Shown here: positions 34,442 to 43,262 of the stretch, piece after piece
Position numbering within the stretch: position 1 is the first letter of the stretch
Layout: every line of letters starts with the position of its first letter
NCBI GenBank assembly: GCA_025517525.1
Contig: JAOPJZ010000001.1
Span: 310,001-374,000 of the forward strand
Direction of reading: 5' to 3'
Source of the DNA: Natronosalvus hydrolyticus
Lineage (GTDB): Archaea > Halobacteriota > Halobacteria > Halobacteriales > Natrialbaceae
DNA: 64,000 bases
Made by a program: the position numbers and the translations under genes
Notes under the pieces: generated by a model
What the model was told of the DNA's origin: nothing
Seen by the model: only the letters and a program-made list of their open reading frames with translations
Databases searched by the model: none

Positions 34442-35743
34442 GTGACAACGCTGGTGGTCTGTCTCGACCGGACTGATGACGTCGGTCGTCGAACCGGCTT
34501 GCGGACGCCCATCGTCGGGTGGGAAGCCGTCCGCGCGCTGGTGACCGACGTCGGCCTCGCCGATCCGGAGGATTCGGGCGTCAATACATTGCTCGAGTCA
34601 CTGCGGGTCGCCCAGAGCCTTCGAGACGAAAACGAAGAGACCGTCGTTGCCGTCGTCTCGGGGGACCGGGAGTCGATGGTGTCTGCTGACCGAGCGGTTG
34701 CCCGCCAGATAGACGACCTGATGGCCGAGTACGAACCGGACTCGGCTATCGTCGTCATCGACAGCGCCGAGGACGAACGGCTCGTCCCCATCGTCGAAAG
34801 CCGCGTGCAGGTCGACGCCGTCGACCGGGTGGTTGTCCGCCAGGCCAGGGATATCGAGTCGACGTACTACCTGCTCAAGCAGTTCCTGGCCGACGAGGAG
34901 CTTCGTCAGACGATTCTCGTGCCACTTGGAATCACGTTGCTCGTGTTCCCGATTCTGGCAACCGTCTTCAGCCCGGCAATCGGGGCAGCGACGATCACCG
35001 CCGTCATCGGACTGTTCTTGCTGTACAAGGGATTCAGTATCGACGAACTGCTCACGACCTTCGCCAAACAGGCCCGGGAGTCGCTTTACTCCGGACAGGT
35101 GTCTGTCGTCACCTACGTCGTCGCTATCGGCTTGACGCTCGTCGGGCTCTTCGTCGGTGCCCTCGGTGTCTCGAACCTCGGAGAAACGGAGGGAGCCATC
35201 GTCCCAACCATGCAGTTCGTCTTCGACAGCATTCCGTGGCTCACTGCCGCGGCACTGACAGCCAGTACCGGCCGTCTCCTCGACGAGATCATCCGTGAAG
35301 AGCCAATCCGAAGCTCGTTTCTCCATCTTCCGTTCCTGGCAGTTGCCGTCGGCCTCGTCGTCAGAGGGTTTGCCGCTTTCTTCCTCGAGCAACAGGGGCA
35401 ACTCGGTCCGCTCGTCATCGACCAACCGGGAATCGCCACCGTCGCGCTGACGCCAGGACAACGGCTCGCCGTTTTCGTTGCCGGAGGCGTACTCTTGAGC
35501 CTGATCGGAGTCCGGACGGTTTCGTCGATGACCGGCCCTCGGGGTCCCACCGACGATTCCGACGACACGACCGGCGACGCGGCGAGTTCGGGGGAAGATA
35601 CATCACGATCCGAAACGGAATCCGGGGACGACACCGAGTCGGACCACTCTCGAGATACCACGCCGTCGAACCCGTCCGGTGACGCTGAACTGACTGATGG
35701 GGGCTCAAAGGCGAACGATAGTGCGGACGAATCCAACGGTTGA
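34442..35743 (+). CDS. DUF373 family membrane protein
   Basis: A 433-residue protein. The GTG at 34442 (V-T-T-L-V-V-C-L-D-R-T-D) is chosen because family members start at this point; the frame upstream to 34331 looks unlike the family. Residues 1-150 are a cytosolic domain with GRRTGLRTPIVGWEAV and AVVSGDRESMVSADRAVARQ. About seven membrane segments follow from residue 155 (ILVPLGITLLVFPILATVFS) to 365, then an acidic, Ser-rich tail of about 65 residues. DUF373 is archaeal and uncharacterised. It lies between sppA and a family A repeat. Confidence 0.88.
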   Translation: MTTLVVCLDRTDDVGRRTGLRTPIVGWEAVRALVTDVGLADPEDSGVNTLLESLRVAQSLRDENEETVVAVVSGDRESMVSADRAVARQIDDLMAEYEPDSAIVVIDSAEDERLVPIVESRVQVDAVDRVVVRQARDIESTYYLLKQFLADEELRQTILVPLGITLLVFPILATVFSPAIGAATITAVIGLFLLYKGFSIDELLTTFAKQARESLYSGQVSVVTYVVAIGLTLVGLFVGALGVSNLGETEGAIVPTMQFVFDSIPWLTAAALTASTGRLLDEIIREEPIRSSFLHLPFLAVAVGLVVRGFAAFFLEQQGQLGPLVIDQPGIATVALTPGQRLAVFVAGGVLLSLIGVRTVSSMTGPRGPTDDSDDTTGDAASSGEDTSRSETESGDDTESDHSRDTTPSNPSGDAELTDGGSKANDSADESNG

Positions 35744-35810
35744 TTCCCGTTCGTCGGCAGCGACCATCAGCACGACACTGTTTTCGCCCCTCGAAGTATC
35801 CCCACCCTGA

Positions 35811-35889
35811 CACGGTTCGCTGTCGTCACGTAGCGGTGATTGCCGACCCGGTATGGGCAATCACCGCTAAAAAGTTACAGTAGGCCGTC
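35811..35889. mobile_element. Palindromic MITE-like element, family A copy 2
   Basis: A 79-bp copy with the core AGCGGTGATTGCC / GGGCAATCACCGCT. Its ends are CACGGTTCGCTGT and complement GACGGCCTACTGT, more diverged than in copy 1. Flanking TGA repeats lie at 35808-35810 and 35890-35892. It sits between the DUF373 gene and dph6. Confidence 0.75.
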
Positions 35890-35936
35890 TGACGACGACT
35901 CGGTAGCCATTTCACTCCGGGGCCAGAACGAAGGCT

Positions 35937-36662
35937 ATGAGCGAAGCGACTGGGTCCTGGGTTGGACTCTTTTCGGGCGGGAAGGATTCGTCATGTGCCG
36001 TCTATCAGGCGCTCGAACGTGGGCTGACCGTCGACCGCCTGGTAACCGTCCACCCACCGGGGGACTCCTATATGTATCACGTGCCAGAGACCAGACTGGC
36101 GGCGCTGGCTGCCGAAAGTATGGGTATTCCGTTGCTCGAAGTCGAACCGGCAGCGTTCGACGCCGAATCGGCGAGCGATTCCGGCACACAGGGAGACCGG
36201 GAACTCGAGCCCCTGGAAGGTGCACTCACCGAACTCGATGCGGAACTCGATGGCGGCATCGCCGGCGTGACCGCTGGTGCCGTCGAAAGCGAGTATCAGA
36301 CGAGTCGGATCGAAGCCATGTGTGGCCGACTCGATTGTGACCTGTTCGCCCCGCTGTGGCAGGAACATCCGCGCGAACTGGCCGACGCCATGCTCGAGGC
36401 GGGCTTCGAAATCATCATCGTCCAGGTCGCTGCGGCCGGTCTTGACGAATCGTGGCTGGGACGAACCATCGACGAGGACACGCTCGCAGAACTCGAAGCA
36501 CTGGGCGAGGAGTACGGTGTGCACCTGCTCGGCGAAGGCGGTGAATTCGAAACGCTGGTCGTCGATGGTCCACATATGGACCGACGACTCGCACTCGAGT
36601 ACGACACCGAGTGGGAGGGGACGCGGGGCCGGATTCGCGTTCGAGACGCGTTTCTCGAGTAA
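35937..36662 (+). CDS. dph6: Diphthine-ammonia ligase (ATP-PPase)
   Basis: A 241-residue protein with the PP-loop SWVGLFSGGKDSSCAVYQAL near residue 7, followed by TVHPPGDSYMYHVPETRLAA, and the conserved late motif HLLGEGGEFETLVVDGPHM near residue 200. These are the hallmarks of Dph6 (ATPBD4), which performs the last, amidation step of diphthamide formation on elongation factor 2, using ATP and ammonium. It is cytosolic. Length and motifs are normal. It faces the HhH-like gene convergently, with 16 bases between. Confidence 0.9.
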   Translation: MSEATGSWVGLFSGGKDSSCAVYQALERGLTVDRLVTVHPPGDSYMYHVPETRLAALAAESMGIPLLEVEPAAFDAESASDSGTQGDRELEPLEGALTELDAELDGGIAGVTAGAVESEYQTSRIEAMCGRLDCDLFAPLWQEHPRELADAMLEAGFEIIIVQVAAAGLDESWLGRTIDEDTLAELEALGEEYGVHLLGEGGEFETLVVDGPHMDRRLALEYDTEWEGTRGRIRVRDAFLE

Positions 36663-36678
36663 TCGATTCCGGAGTCTC

Positions 36679-37386
36679 CTACGAGGTCGTGGCCAGTTCG
36701 AACAGCTCCATCACTGTGTCTCGTTCATCGCTGTCAGTGTACGTCCACCACGCGAGTCGATCGATCTCGAGGAGACGATACTCGGTCGTGAGCGCCAGCC
36801 ATTCGGCGGAGGCGAGCGTCCGGAGCGGTTCGTCGGTATCGAGCATTTCGATGTCGGCTTCCGTTCGAACTGCGTCGACGAACTGCTCGAGACTTGGGTC
36901 CGGTTTCGCGGTGTCGATACCGGCGAGTTGGCGCAGATACTGAAACGATGATGGGCCAACGCCGGAAATCTTCCCGATGGGATCGTGCCCATACCGATAC
37001 ACGTCGGCTTCACTCGCCCACGCCTGGAGTGCGTCGAAATCGTCGCCTTCCGGGCGGTCTGCTAGCACCTGGGCGGCCTCGAGGAGGACGTGTCGTTTGC
37101 GCTCGGCGCCGATGACCTCTACCAGGGTTTCATCTTCGATATCGAGGGCTGCCAGGTCGGCAAACGAAGCAAGCGAGTCGTCGGCCAGAAATGCCGTTTC
37201 GAACCGCTCGACGGTTGGTCGAACTCCTGACGCGTAGCGCTGGCCCGTCGTTGACGCTGCGGCCTCGACGAGCAAGCCGAGAGGATCGTCCCCGGTTGGA
37301 TGATCGAAAGTGAGATACGCCGCGGCGAGATCAGCATACGGTGTCCCCTCGGCGTAGCCGTCGAGAACCTCCTGCGGCGATGGCAT
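36679..37386 (-). CDS. Conserved haloarchaeal protein with HhH-like motif
   Basis: A 235-residue soluble protein (MPSPQEVLDGYAEGTPYADL) from the ATG at 37386; an in-frame start five codons earlier is possible. A helix-hairpin-helix-like stretch, GKISGVGPSSFQYLRQLAGI and DTAKPDPSLEQFV near residue 150, recalls the endonuclease III/HhH-GPD layout. The 4Fe-4S cysteines and a clear catalytic Lys are not seen. It may bind DNA, but a glycosylase role cannot be claimed. Confidence 0.7.
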   Translation of the reverse strand: MPSPQEVLDGYAEGTPYADLAAAYLTFDHPTGDDPLGLLVEAAASTTGQRYASGVRPTVERFETAFLADDSLASFADLAALDIEDETLVEVIGAERKRHVLLEAAQVLADRPEGDDFDALQAWASEADVYRYGHDPIGKISGVGPSSFQYLRQLAGIDTAKPDPSLEQFVDAVRTEADIEMLDTDEPLRTLASAEWLALTTEYRLLEIDRLAWWTYTDSDERDTVMELFELATTS

Positions 37387-37545
37387 GGTTCTTGTCGGCA
37401 TCTAACACGGGGGAGGGTGATAGGTGTATCGACCGCTTTACACGTTTTTGGGCGAATTTCCGAACGCATGACGACTGAAACGGTGCCGTCGCTATCGCGT
37501 TCACGCTGGTCGAGGTCGCCGTTCGGTCCGGTGGAATATCTTCTA

Positions 37546-38520
37546 TCAATCCGCAGTCCCGTTCGTGATCGTCGTATGGGCCCCGATAAGTGCGCCGGCG
37601 AGGTCCATGTTCTCCAGATGCGTCCCCTCGTCGATAATCGACTGTCGAATATCGGCATGACGGACGACGGCGTTGGGGAAGATAACCGCGTGGTCGACCG
37701 TCGTATTCTCGAGCGTTGCCCCGTCCATCACGTGTACGTTTTCGCCGATCTCCGCGCTCTCGAGCGTGGCGGACTCGGCGATGAGTGAACTGCCATCCAG
37801 GTGCCAGGCGACGGCATCGAGATAGCTTTCGGGCGTCCCGATGTCGAACCAGGCGCCTTCGAACGTGTAGGCGTACGTCGCTTCGCGTGCTTGCAGCCAT
37901 TGGATGAACCAGCCGGGTTCGTCAGGATTGTTGCCTTCCTCGAGATACGTCGACAGAAGCGAGAGGTTCGCCCGTGGAAAGGCATAACAGGCAATCGACA
38001 CTAACGTGCTGTTGGGTTGGTCGGGTTTTTCCTGAAAGTCGACGACTCGCTCGCCCTCGAGTTCGACGAGACCGTAGGATTTAGCCTTTTCGCGGGAGCC
38101 AACGTCGTACGCTGCGAGCGTCGGTGCGTCCCGCTCCTGGAAGTAATCGATGAACGATGAGACGTCGAAACTGATGAGGTTATCGCCGGCAATCACCACC
38201 AGATCGTCGTCGATGTCTTCGCGCTCGATCAGCTGGGCCAGTGCCCCGACGACGCCGAACTTTTCATCTTCCACAGACGTGTCCTCGACCGAGAGTTGCG
38301 GTTTTTCGAACGATGACTCGGCGAGGTGGGCTTCGAACTCCGCTTCGAATCGCTCGTTCGTGCTGACGTACACCGTCTCGATTCGCTCGTCAGTCTCGAG
38401 TTCACGGAAAATCCGGTCGATAACGGTCGATTCACCGATAGGGAGAAACATCTTGGGTCGATGTTTGGTGATCGGCCACAGTCGCGTCGCATACCCGCCA
38501 GCTAAGACGACGGCCTTCAT
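37546..38520 (-). CDS. Sugar-phosphate nucleotidyltransferase, paralogue of the gene at 16871
   Basis: A 324-residue protein starting MKAVVLAGGYATRLWPITKH, with PKMFLPIGESTVIDRIF, AGDN near residue 115, FQEKP near residue 160 and C-terminal beta-helix turns (SAEIGENVHVMDGATLENTT). Length and residue pattern match the copy at 16871-17845 almost position by position, so they are paralogues. It activates a sugar-1-phosphate to an NDP-sugar, probably glucose or mannose type. No glycosyltransferase lies beside it, so its pathway is less clear than that of the other copy. Confidence 0.9.
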   Translation of the reverse strand: MKAVVLAGGYATRLWPITKHRPKMFLPIGESTVIDRIFRELETDERIETVYVSTNERFEAEFEAHLAESSFEKPQLSVEDTSVEDEKFGVVGALAQLIEREDIDDDLVVIAGDNLISFDVSSFIDYFQERDAPTLAAYDVGSREKAKSYGLVELEGERVVDFQEKPDQPNSTLVSIACYAFPRANLSLLSTYLEEGNNPDEPGWFIQWLQAREATYAYTFEGAWFDIGTPESYLDAVAWHLDGSSLIAESATLESAEIGENVHVMDGATLENTTVDHAVIFPNAVVRHADIRQSIIDEGTHLENMDLAGALIGAHTTITNGTAD

Positions 38521-38569
38521 ACCCCGGATTTCACCGGCGATATGTAAGTCACTTACTTTTCATTTCCTG

Positions 38570-38929
38570 TCAGGTTTCGCGAGCGCTACTGTCGTCCGAT
38601 TCGATAGCTTCGCCGTTCGAAACCACTCGTTCGAGGACGACGCTGTCCTCGAATCCTCCCCGCTCGTCGGCCTTTTCCTGCCGACGACGCTCGAGACTCT
38701 CGAGGGACCATCCTTCGTGGACACAGAACGCGTGGACGACCTCGAGCACGTCTGCCAACTCCTCCAGGCTGCGATTGTCCCGAAACTCGCCGAGTTCTTC
38801 TTCGAATTTCTCGAACAGACGTCGTTCGTAGGCTTCCCCGTCGGCAACGTGAAAGATGGGGTACTCGCCGCTTTCTTCGATGATGCGCGGAATGCCGTCT
38901 CGAACGAGTTTGTCGTATTCTTCGGGCAT
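38570..38929 (-). CDS. Phosphoribosyl-ATP pyrophosphohydrolase-like (MazG-fold) protein
   Basis: A 119-residue protein starting MPEEYDKLVRDGIPRIIEES. The YDKLVRD start and the EEELGEFRDN ... LEELADVLEVVHAFC helices give the E-E-x2-E ... E-L-x-D metal-binding pattern of all-alpha NTP pyrophosphatases. It may hydrolyse a non-canonical or damaged nucleotide. A role in histidine synthesis is unlikely because this short group differs from HisE. It lies 49 bases upstream of the nucleotidyltransferase gene start, on the same strand. Confidence 0.83.
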   Translation of the reverse strand: MPEEYDKLVRDGIPRIIEESGEYPIFHVADGEAYERRLFEKFEEELGEFRDNRSLEELADVLEVVHAFCVHEGWSLESLERRRQEKADERGGFEDSVVLERVVSNGEAIESDDSSARET

Positions 38930-39045
38930 ACTGCGTCCAGTCGAATACGCGGGCCGTCAGCCTTCCGGTACTAATCCATTTTCATCCAACGGAAACGCTG
39001 CCGCCACCACCTACACGTAAGCCACTCGAGTGAGTACTGGACCGT

Positions 39046-39339
39046 ATGCGAGAAGCCGACGAGACCACGAGACAGCGTCTCGCCGATCACCTTCGCCAGC
39101 AGCCATCGACGCCGAGTGCACTGGCGGACGAGTTCGCTCTGTCCGTTGGTGCAGTCATGCGCCATCTCGAGCACGTCTCACGGTCGGTCGACGGAAGCGA
39201 GGACGAACAGTTTCTGGTCGCCCCACCGACCTGTCGTGCGTGCGGATTCGACGGGTTCGATGACCTGTTGAACATCCCCTCGAGATGCCCCTCCTGTAAG
39301 GGCGAGTCAGTCGAGGAACCGGCGTTTACGATCGAGTGA
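39046..39339 (+). CDS. Small HTH transcriptional regulator with zinc ribbon (COG3357-type)
   Basis: A 97-residue protein: an N-terminal winged helix (TRQRLADHLRQQPSTPSALA, then EFALSVGAVMRHLEHV) followed by a zinc ribbon with CRACGFDGF near residue 64 and CPSCKGESVEEP near residue 81, giving four cysteines. It is the predicted archaeal regulator group COG3357. The target genes are unknown. It is followed on the same strand by another HTH gene 149 bases on. Confidence 0.85.
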   Translation: MREADETTRQRLADHLRQQPSTPSALADEFALSVGAVMRHLEHVSRSVDGSEDEQFLVAPPTCRACGFDGFDDLLNIPSRCPSCKGESVEEPAFTIE

Positions 39340-39488
39340 TTCCAAGTCGACACGAATATCAGTCACGACGGCGAGGGTCAGGGTATGAATCGCCGAGAAG
39401 GAGACCAGCGGGCGACCCGTATCGTTCGCTGTCACCAGTCGGTGGTAGCGCCGGATTTCCGTTGTGCAACTGCAGGTGGTCGCGTTCG

Positions 39489-39845
39489 ATGACGGACCCT
39501 GCCGCGTCGAAAGACCACCCGCATCTGGCGCACGATGTGATGGAATGGCTCGAAAAACGCTCGGAGTCGGCCGAGCACATCGACGAAGCGTTCTCGATTC
39601 TCGCCGCTCAGCGTCGACGGTTGTTACTCGAGGTGCTGGTCGAGTACGAACGGGAGATGACGTTGCCTGACGCTGCAGAAGAAGTCGCACAGCGAGAAAC
39701 GGGCCGCTCTATCACCGACCTATCCGCCCAGCAAGTCTCTAACGTCTACATCTCACTCTATCACGATCACCTGCCACGACTGGTTTCGGCAGGGTTGCTC
39801 GAGTACGAGCAGGAAAACGACCTGGTTGCCCTGTCCAGAGCGTGA
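39489..39845 (+). CDS. Haloarchaeal HTH-domain protein (DUF7344-like)
   Basis: A 118-residue protein from the ATG at 39489. The helical core AFSILAAQRRRLLLEVLVEY and VSNVYISLYHDHLPRLVSAG with LLEYEQENDLVAL is the winged-helix pattern of a large haloarchaeal family of putative transcription regulators. The frame extends upstream to 39336, but that part does not fit the family. Target genes are unknown. Confidence 0.8.
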   Translation: MTDPAASKDHPHLAHDVMEWLEKRSESAEHIDEAFSILAAQRRRLLLEVLVEYEREMTLPDAAEEVAQRETGRSITDLSAQQVSNVYISLYHDHLPRLVSAGLLEYEQENDLVALSRA

Positions 39846-39899
39846 TCGACTCGGGCGAATGCCGGATTCTGCCGTCTCTCGAGGGGACAGAAACCGCGC

Positions 39900-40316
39900 T
39901 CAAAACTCCACGTTCGACGTCGAGGTGAGATCGGTTTCGTCGGTCTCGAGCGGCCCCGTCCCGACGAAGTCGTAGTTTTCGTCGGTGAGGTATACGTCAC
40001 CATCTTCGACAGCGACGTCGACGCTATCGAGATACGCTCCCTCGCACGGCCCGAACGTACAGTGGCCGCTGTCGGCTTCGAAGTATGCGCCGTGATTCTG
40101 GCAGACGAACTCGCCGTTTCGCATGGTCGCGCCCTCGCCCTTGTCGATCGGGATGTGGCGGTAGTGCTGGCAGGCGTTGAGCCAGGCGATGACGTCGCCG
40201 TTCTGACGGTGGAGTATCACCTCTTTTTCCTCGTTAGCGGCCGTTTCGACCTGCACGATGGTCGTCGTCTCGGTTGGCACTGCCCCCAGTGACAGCATGG
40301 GTGAACGGTCCTCCAT
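39900..40316 (-). CDS. Rieske-type 2Fe-2S protein
   Basis: A 138-residue cytosolic protein with both Rieske ligand pairs: C-x-H in NACQHYRHIPIDKG near residue 50 and C-x2-H in FVCQNHGAYFEADSG near residue 72. After that come GPCEGAYLDSVDVAVEDGDV and an acidic tail. It resembles ferredoxin subunits of dioxygenases or nitrite reductase small-subunit-like proteins. No partner oxygenase is beside it, so its electron partner is unknown. A start six codons further in (MLSLGAV) is possible. Confidence 0.88.
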   Translation of the reverse strand: MEDRSPMLSLGAVPTETTTIVQVETAANEEKEVILHRQNGDVIAWLNACQHYRHIPIDKGEGATMRNGEFVCQNHGAYFEADSGHCTFGPCEGAYLDSVDVAVEDGDVYLTDENYDFVGTGPLETDETDLTSTSNVEF

Positions 40317-40413
40317 CGACTCGGGCTTTCGGTGGGTGGAAGGTGAACGTTTTGGGATTCGCCCCCGGCACTGGCAACGTGACCTTTAGGACGGTCCGGG
40401 CGAACGTGGCTGT

Positions 40414-41487
40414 ATGGACACCGCGCTCATTTACGGTGCCTACGGCTATACGGGTTCGTTGATCGTCGATGAGGCCGTCGCTCGCGGTGGTTCTCCGGTG
40501 GTAGCCGGGCGGGATCGAGAGCAGGTTCGAGACGTTGCAACCGAGCATGACCTCGATCACCGGGTGTTCAGCCTCGAACGCGGTCGCGCTATCGAACGCG
40601 CACTCGACGGTATCGACGTCGTGTGCAACTGTGCGGGCCCGTTCGTCAACACCGCAGTTCCACTGGTCGATGCCTGCCTCGAGACGGGGACGGACTATCT
40701 GGACATCACCGGCGAGTTTCAGGTGTTCAATCGACTGGCCGACGAGGACGAACGGGCGACAGCCTCCGGGGTTACCGTCCTCCCCGGTGTCGGTTTTGAC
40801 GTCGTCCCAACGGATTGTCTCGCCGTCATGCTCGCCGAGCGGGTTCCCGGGGCGACCGAGTTATCGCTCGCCATTGCCAGCACGAGTTCGGTGTCACGCG
40901 GGACGGCCAAAACGATGGTGGAGTCGCTGGGATCGGGTGGCGTCGTTCGTCGACGTGGTCGACTCGTTCAGGTGCCGACAGCCTACGACGTTCGGGAGAT
41001 CGATTTCGGCGAGCGCGTCGGCGTAACGCCAGCCGTAACGATTCCCTGGGGCGACATCGTTACGGCCGCTCACAGTACCGGTATCGAAACGATTTCGGTC
41101 TATGCCGGTGTTTCGAAGCGGGCCATCCGTGCGCTCAAAGCCGGTGGCTCACTCGAGTCCATCGCCGGAACCGGTCCGGTCAAATCCACGCTCGAGCGCC
41201 TCATCGACGCTACGGTCGACGGGCCGGACGGGCGAGAACTCACCCAGGACCGCGCCGTCGTCTGGGGGGAGGTTACCGACGGTGAAACGCGTCTTCGAGG
41301 GCGTCTCGAGACACCGAATCCGTATGCGCTGACCGTCGAAACCGCAACAAATGCCATCGAACGAACGCTCGTTGGGGAGATTCCTGCGGGCTTTCAGACG
41401 CCGGCAACGGCCTTTGGCCCCGAGTTCATCCTCGAGTGTTCGGCGGTCGAACGGTGGATCGACGAGCCGATGGCCGTGCCCTCGTGA
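40414..41487 (+). CDS. Saccharopine dehydrogenase-like / trans-acting enoyl reductase family protein
   Basis: A 357-residue protein with an N-terminal NAD(P) fold, ALIYGAYGYTGSLIVDEAVA (G-x-x-G-x-x-G pattern) near residue 5, VVAGRDREQVRDVA, and CNCAGPFVNTAVPLVDACLE near residue 72. The later part has LPGVGFDVVPTDCLAVMLAE near residue 125. The family includes saccharopine reductase-like and trans-acting enoyl reductases; the substrate here is unknown. It is a single gene with its own start 14 bases after a likely promoter region. Confidence 0.85.
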   Translation: MDTALIYGAYGYTGSLIVDEAVARGGSPVVAGRDREQVRDVATEHDLDHRVFSLERGRAIERALDGIDVVCNCAGPFVNTAVPLVDACLETGTDYLDITGEFQVFNRLADEDERATASGVTVLPGVGFDVVPTDCLAVMLAERVPGATELSLAIASTSSVSRGTAKTMVESLGSGGVVRRRGRLVQVPTAYDVREIDFGERVGVTPAVTIPWGDIVTAAHSTGIETISVYAGVSKRAIRALKAGGSLESIAGTGPVKSTLERLIDATVDGPDGRELTQDRAVVWGEVTDGETRLRGRLETPNPYALTVETATNAIERTLVGEIPAGFQTPATAFGPEFILECSAVERWIDEPMAVPS

Positions 41488-41578
41488 GCAGGTAGGTAGC
41501 TGTGACGACCTGTACAGTATATCGAGTCGATAGCTGTGCACCCGTTCGAGGCTCTTCAACACCGTAACTGGCAACCGT

Positions 41579-42472
41579 TCACTCCCGGTAACACTGTCGT
41601 TCGACACGCTCGGCGAACAGCCGCGAGAGCAAGGCGGTAACGGGACCTGGGGCCTCACACTCGAGGCCATCGACGCGTTCGACGGGTCGAAGTTCCCATG
41701 TCGTGTTCGTCAGGAACACCTCGTCTGCCTTCCGAACGTCCTCGGGTTCGTACCAGCCTTCGTGGACCGGAATCGACGCCTCTCCGGCCAGCTCCAGTAC
41801 GGCCTCGCGAGTGATACCCGGAAGCACTGATCCCTCGAGCGTCGGCGTGTGTAATCCGGCGTCGTCTACGAAAAAGACGTTGCTCGTCGCCCCCTCGGCG
41901 ACGTAGCCATCGAGGTCACGAACGAGCGCTTCGTCGGCGTCGTGTAGCTCCTTTCTTGCCAGGATTCCGTTCAGATAGTTGTGCGTCTTCGCTCCCGCGG
42001 GCAGCGCAGCATCGGGGATACGTCGCGTTTTTACCGTCTGCAGCGTCGCTGGCCCCTCCCAGACGGGCGTTCCCTCGAGGCCGCCTCTGGCCAGCGGTTT
42101 AACCCAGATGACCACGGTCGGCTCGACGGTCGGCTGTGGTGTCAGCTTCCCCGGCTGAACGCCGCGGGTGATCGAGAGCCGAACGTAGGCGTCTTCGAGG
42201 TCGTTCGCGGCCAGCGTCTCCGTTATCCGCGATGAAAGGTCCTCGCGGGTGAGGCCGTGATCGAGCCCGAGTGTCGAACAGGTTCGCTCGAGGCGATCAA
42301 AGTGAGCCTCCGCCTCGAAAATCGTCCCGCCGTAGGCGCGCAGGGTTTCGAACGCGCCGTCACCGTAGCGAAAGCCCCGGTCGTCGACGCTCACAGTCGC
42401 CTCGTCGGGGGTCACGAGCGAGCCGTTGACGTGATACAGCCGCTCTCGAGCGGCCTCGTTCGTGTCACTCAT
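41579..42472 (-). CDS. pabC: Aminodeoxychorismate lyase-like class IV aminotransferase
   Basis: A 297-residue PLP enzyme from the ATG at 42472 ([20 protein letters not shown]). The fold type IV pattern is clear: VSVDDRGFRYGDGAFETLRA near residue 28, the PLP Lys in LPAGAKTHNYLNGILARKEL near residue 145, and EGATSNVFFVDDAGLHTPTL near residue 178. It likely releases pyruvate from 4-amino-4-deoxychorismate to give p-aminobenzoate; branched-chain or D-amino acid transamination is the alternative. The start overlaps the end of pabA by 8 bases and follows a gagggg ribosome site. It is the last gene of the operon. Confidence 0.88.
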   Translation of the reverse strand: MSDTNEAARERLYHVNGSLVTPDEATVSVDDRGFRYGDGAFETLRAYGGTIFEAEAHFDRLERTCSTLGLDHGLTREDLSSRITETLAANDLEDAYVRLSITRGVQPGKLTPQPTVEPTVVIWVKPLARGGLEGTPVWEGPATLQTVKTRRIPDAALPAGAKTHNYLNGILARKELHDADEALVRDLDGYVAEGATSNVFFVDDAGLHTPTLEGSVLPGITREAVLELAGEASIPVHEGWYEPEDVRKADEVFLTNTTWELRPVERVDGLECEAPGPVTALLSRLFAERVERQCYRE

Positions 42473-43262
42473 TGCGCCCCTCGCTGGCGGAGGCGTTCGC
42501 GTGTGACGGCGCGTCGGTGTCGGCATGTTCGGCCGCATATGCACAGAAATTGCGAATCATTCGCTTGCCGATCTCGAGCGAGAGGTGCGTTCCGGTATCG
42601 TCTTCGTCGTCGCTCGAGACCTCCCGCGTCAGGATGCTTTCGGGATGGAACTGGACGCCGATGTGGGGTTTGTCGCGGTGGTGGACGGCCATCAATACGT
42701 CACGTTCGTCTGCCGTACTCGCGGTCTCACACAGTGTGTCAGGGAGGTCGGCCCGGTCGACCGACAGCGAGTGGTAGCGCCCGACCTGTACTGGCGAGGG
42801 GATATCCATAAACAGTCCCTCGCCGGTGTGGTCGATACGGGAGGGCTTGCCGTGGACGACGGCCGGCGCGTGGCCAACGGGTGCCCCGTTGGCGGCACAC
42901 AGCGCCTGGTGGCCCAGACAGACACCGAGGATGGGATAGTTCGTTTCTTCGAAGAGCGGTATCGAAACGCCGGCTTCGGCTGGGGTTCCGGGCCCCGGTG
43001 AGATGATGATCCCGGTCGGCTCGAGGTCGCGTACGTCGGCAACCGAGATGGCGTCGTTTCGTTCGACGATGACTTCGTCGGCAACCTCTCCGACGTACTG
43101 AACGAGATTGTAGACGAACGAGTCGTAGTTGTCGATGACGAGGATGCGCGTCGAGTTTGCCACCGACTCCTCGAGCGTGGATGTCTCCGGCTTCTCGGAC
43201 GTGATTGTCATCGCCCCCTCGTGTGCACCCGCTGCACCTCTCGAATCGGCTTGTTCACTCAC
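42465..43262 (-). CDS. pabA: Glutamine amidotransferase subunit of aminodeoxychorismate/anthranilate synthase
   Basis: A 265-residue class I glutamine amidotransferase. The GTG at 43262 is chosen because a perfect GGAGGTGA lies six bases before it and it overlaps the end of pabB; an internal ATG at 43211 is the alternative. About 50 N-terminal residues precede [20 protein letters not shown]. The oxyanion motif is [14 protein letters not shown], the catalytic Cys is in [14 protein letters not shown] and His-Glu in [10 protein letters not shown]. It supplies ammonia to PabB. Either p-aminobenzoate or anthranilate could be the product; the pabC neighbour favours the former. Confidence 0.9.
   Translation of the reverse strand: MSEQADSRGAAGAHEGAMTITSEKPETSTLEESVANSTRILVIDNYDSFVYNLVQYVGEVADEVIVERNDAISVADVRDLEPTGIIISPGPGTPAEAGVSIPLFEETNYPILGVCLGHQALCAANGAPVGHAPAVVHGKPSRIDHTGEGLFMDIPSPVQVGRYHSLSVDRADLPDTLCETASTADERDVLMAVHHRDKPHIGVQFHPESILTREVSSDDEDDTGTHLSLEIGKRMIRNFCAYAAEHADTDAPSHANASASEGRNE

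Noticed and set aside
36679..37386. Endonuclease III or MutY glycosylase
   Set aside because: The helix-hairpin-helix-like motif is present, but the iron-sulfur cysteines and catalytic Lys are not.
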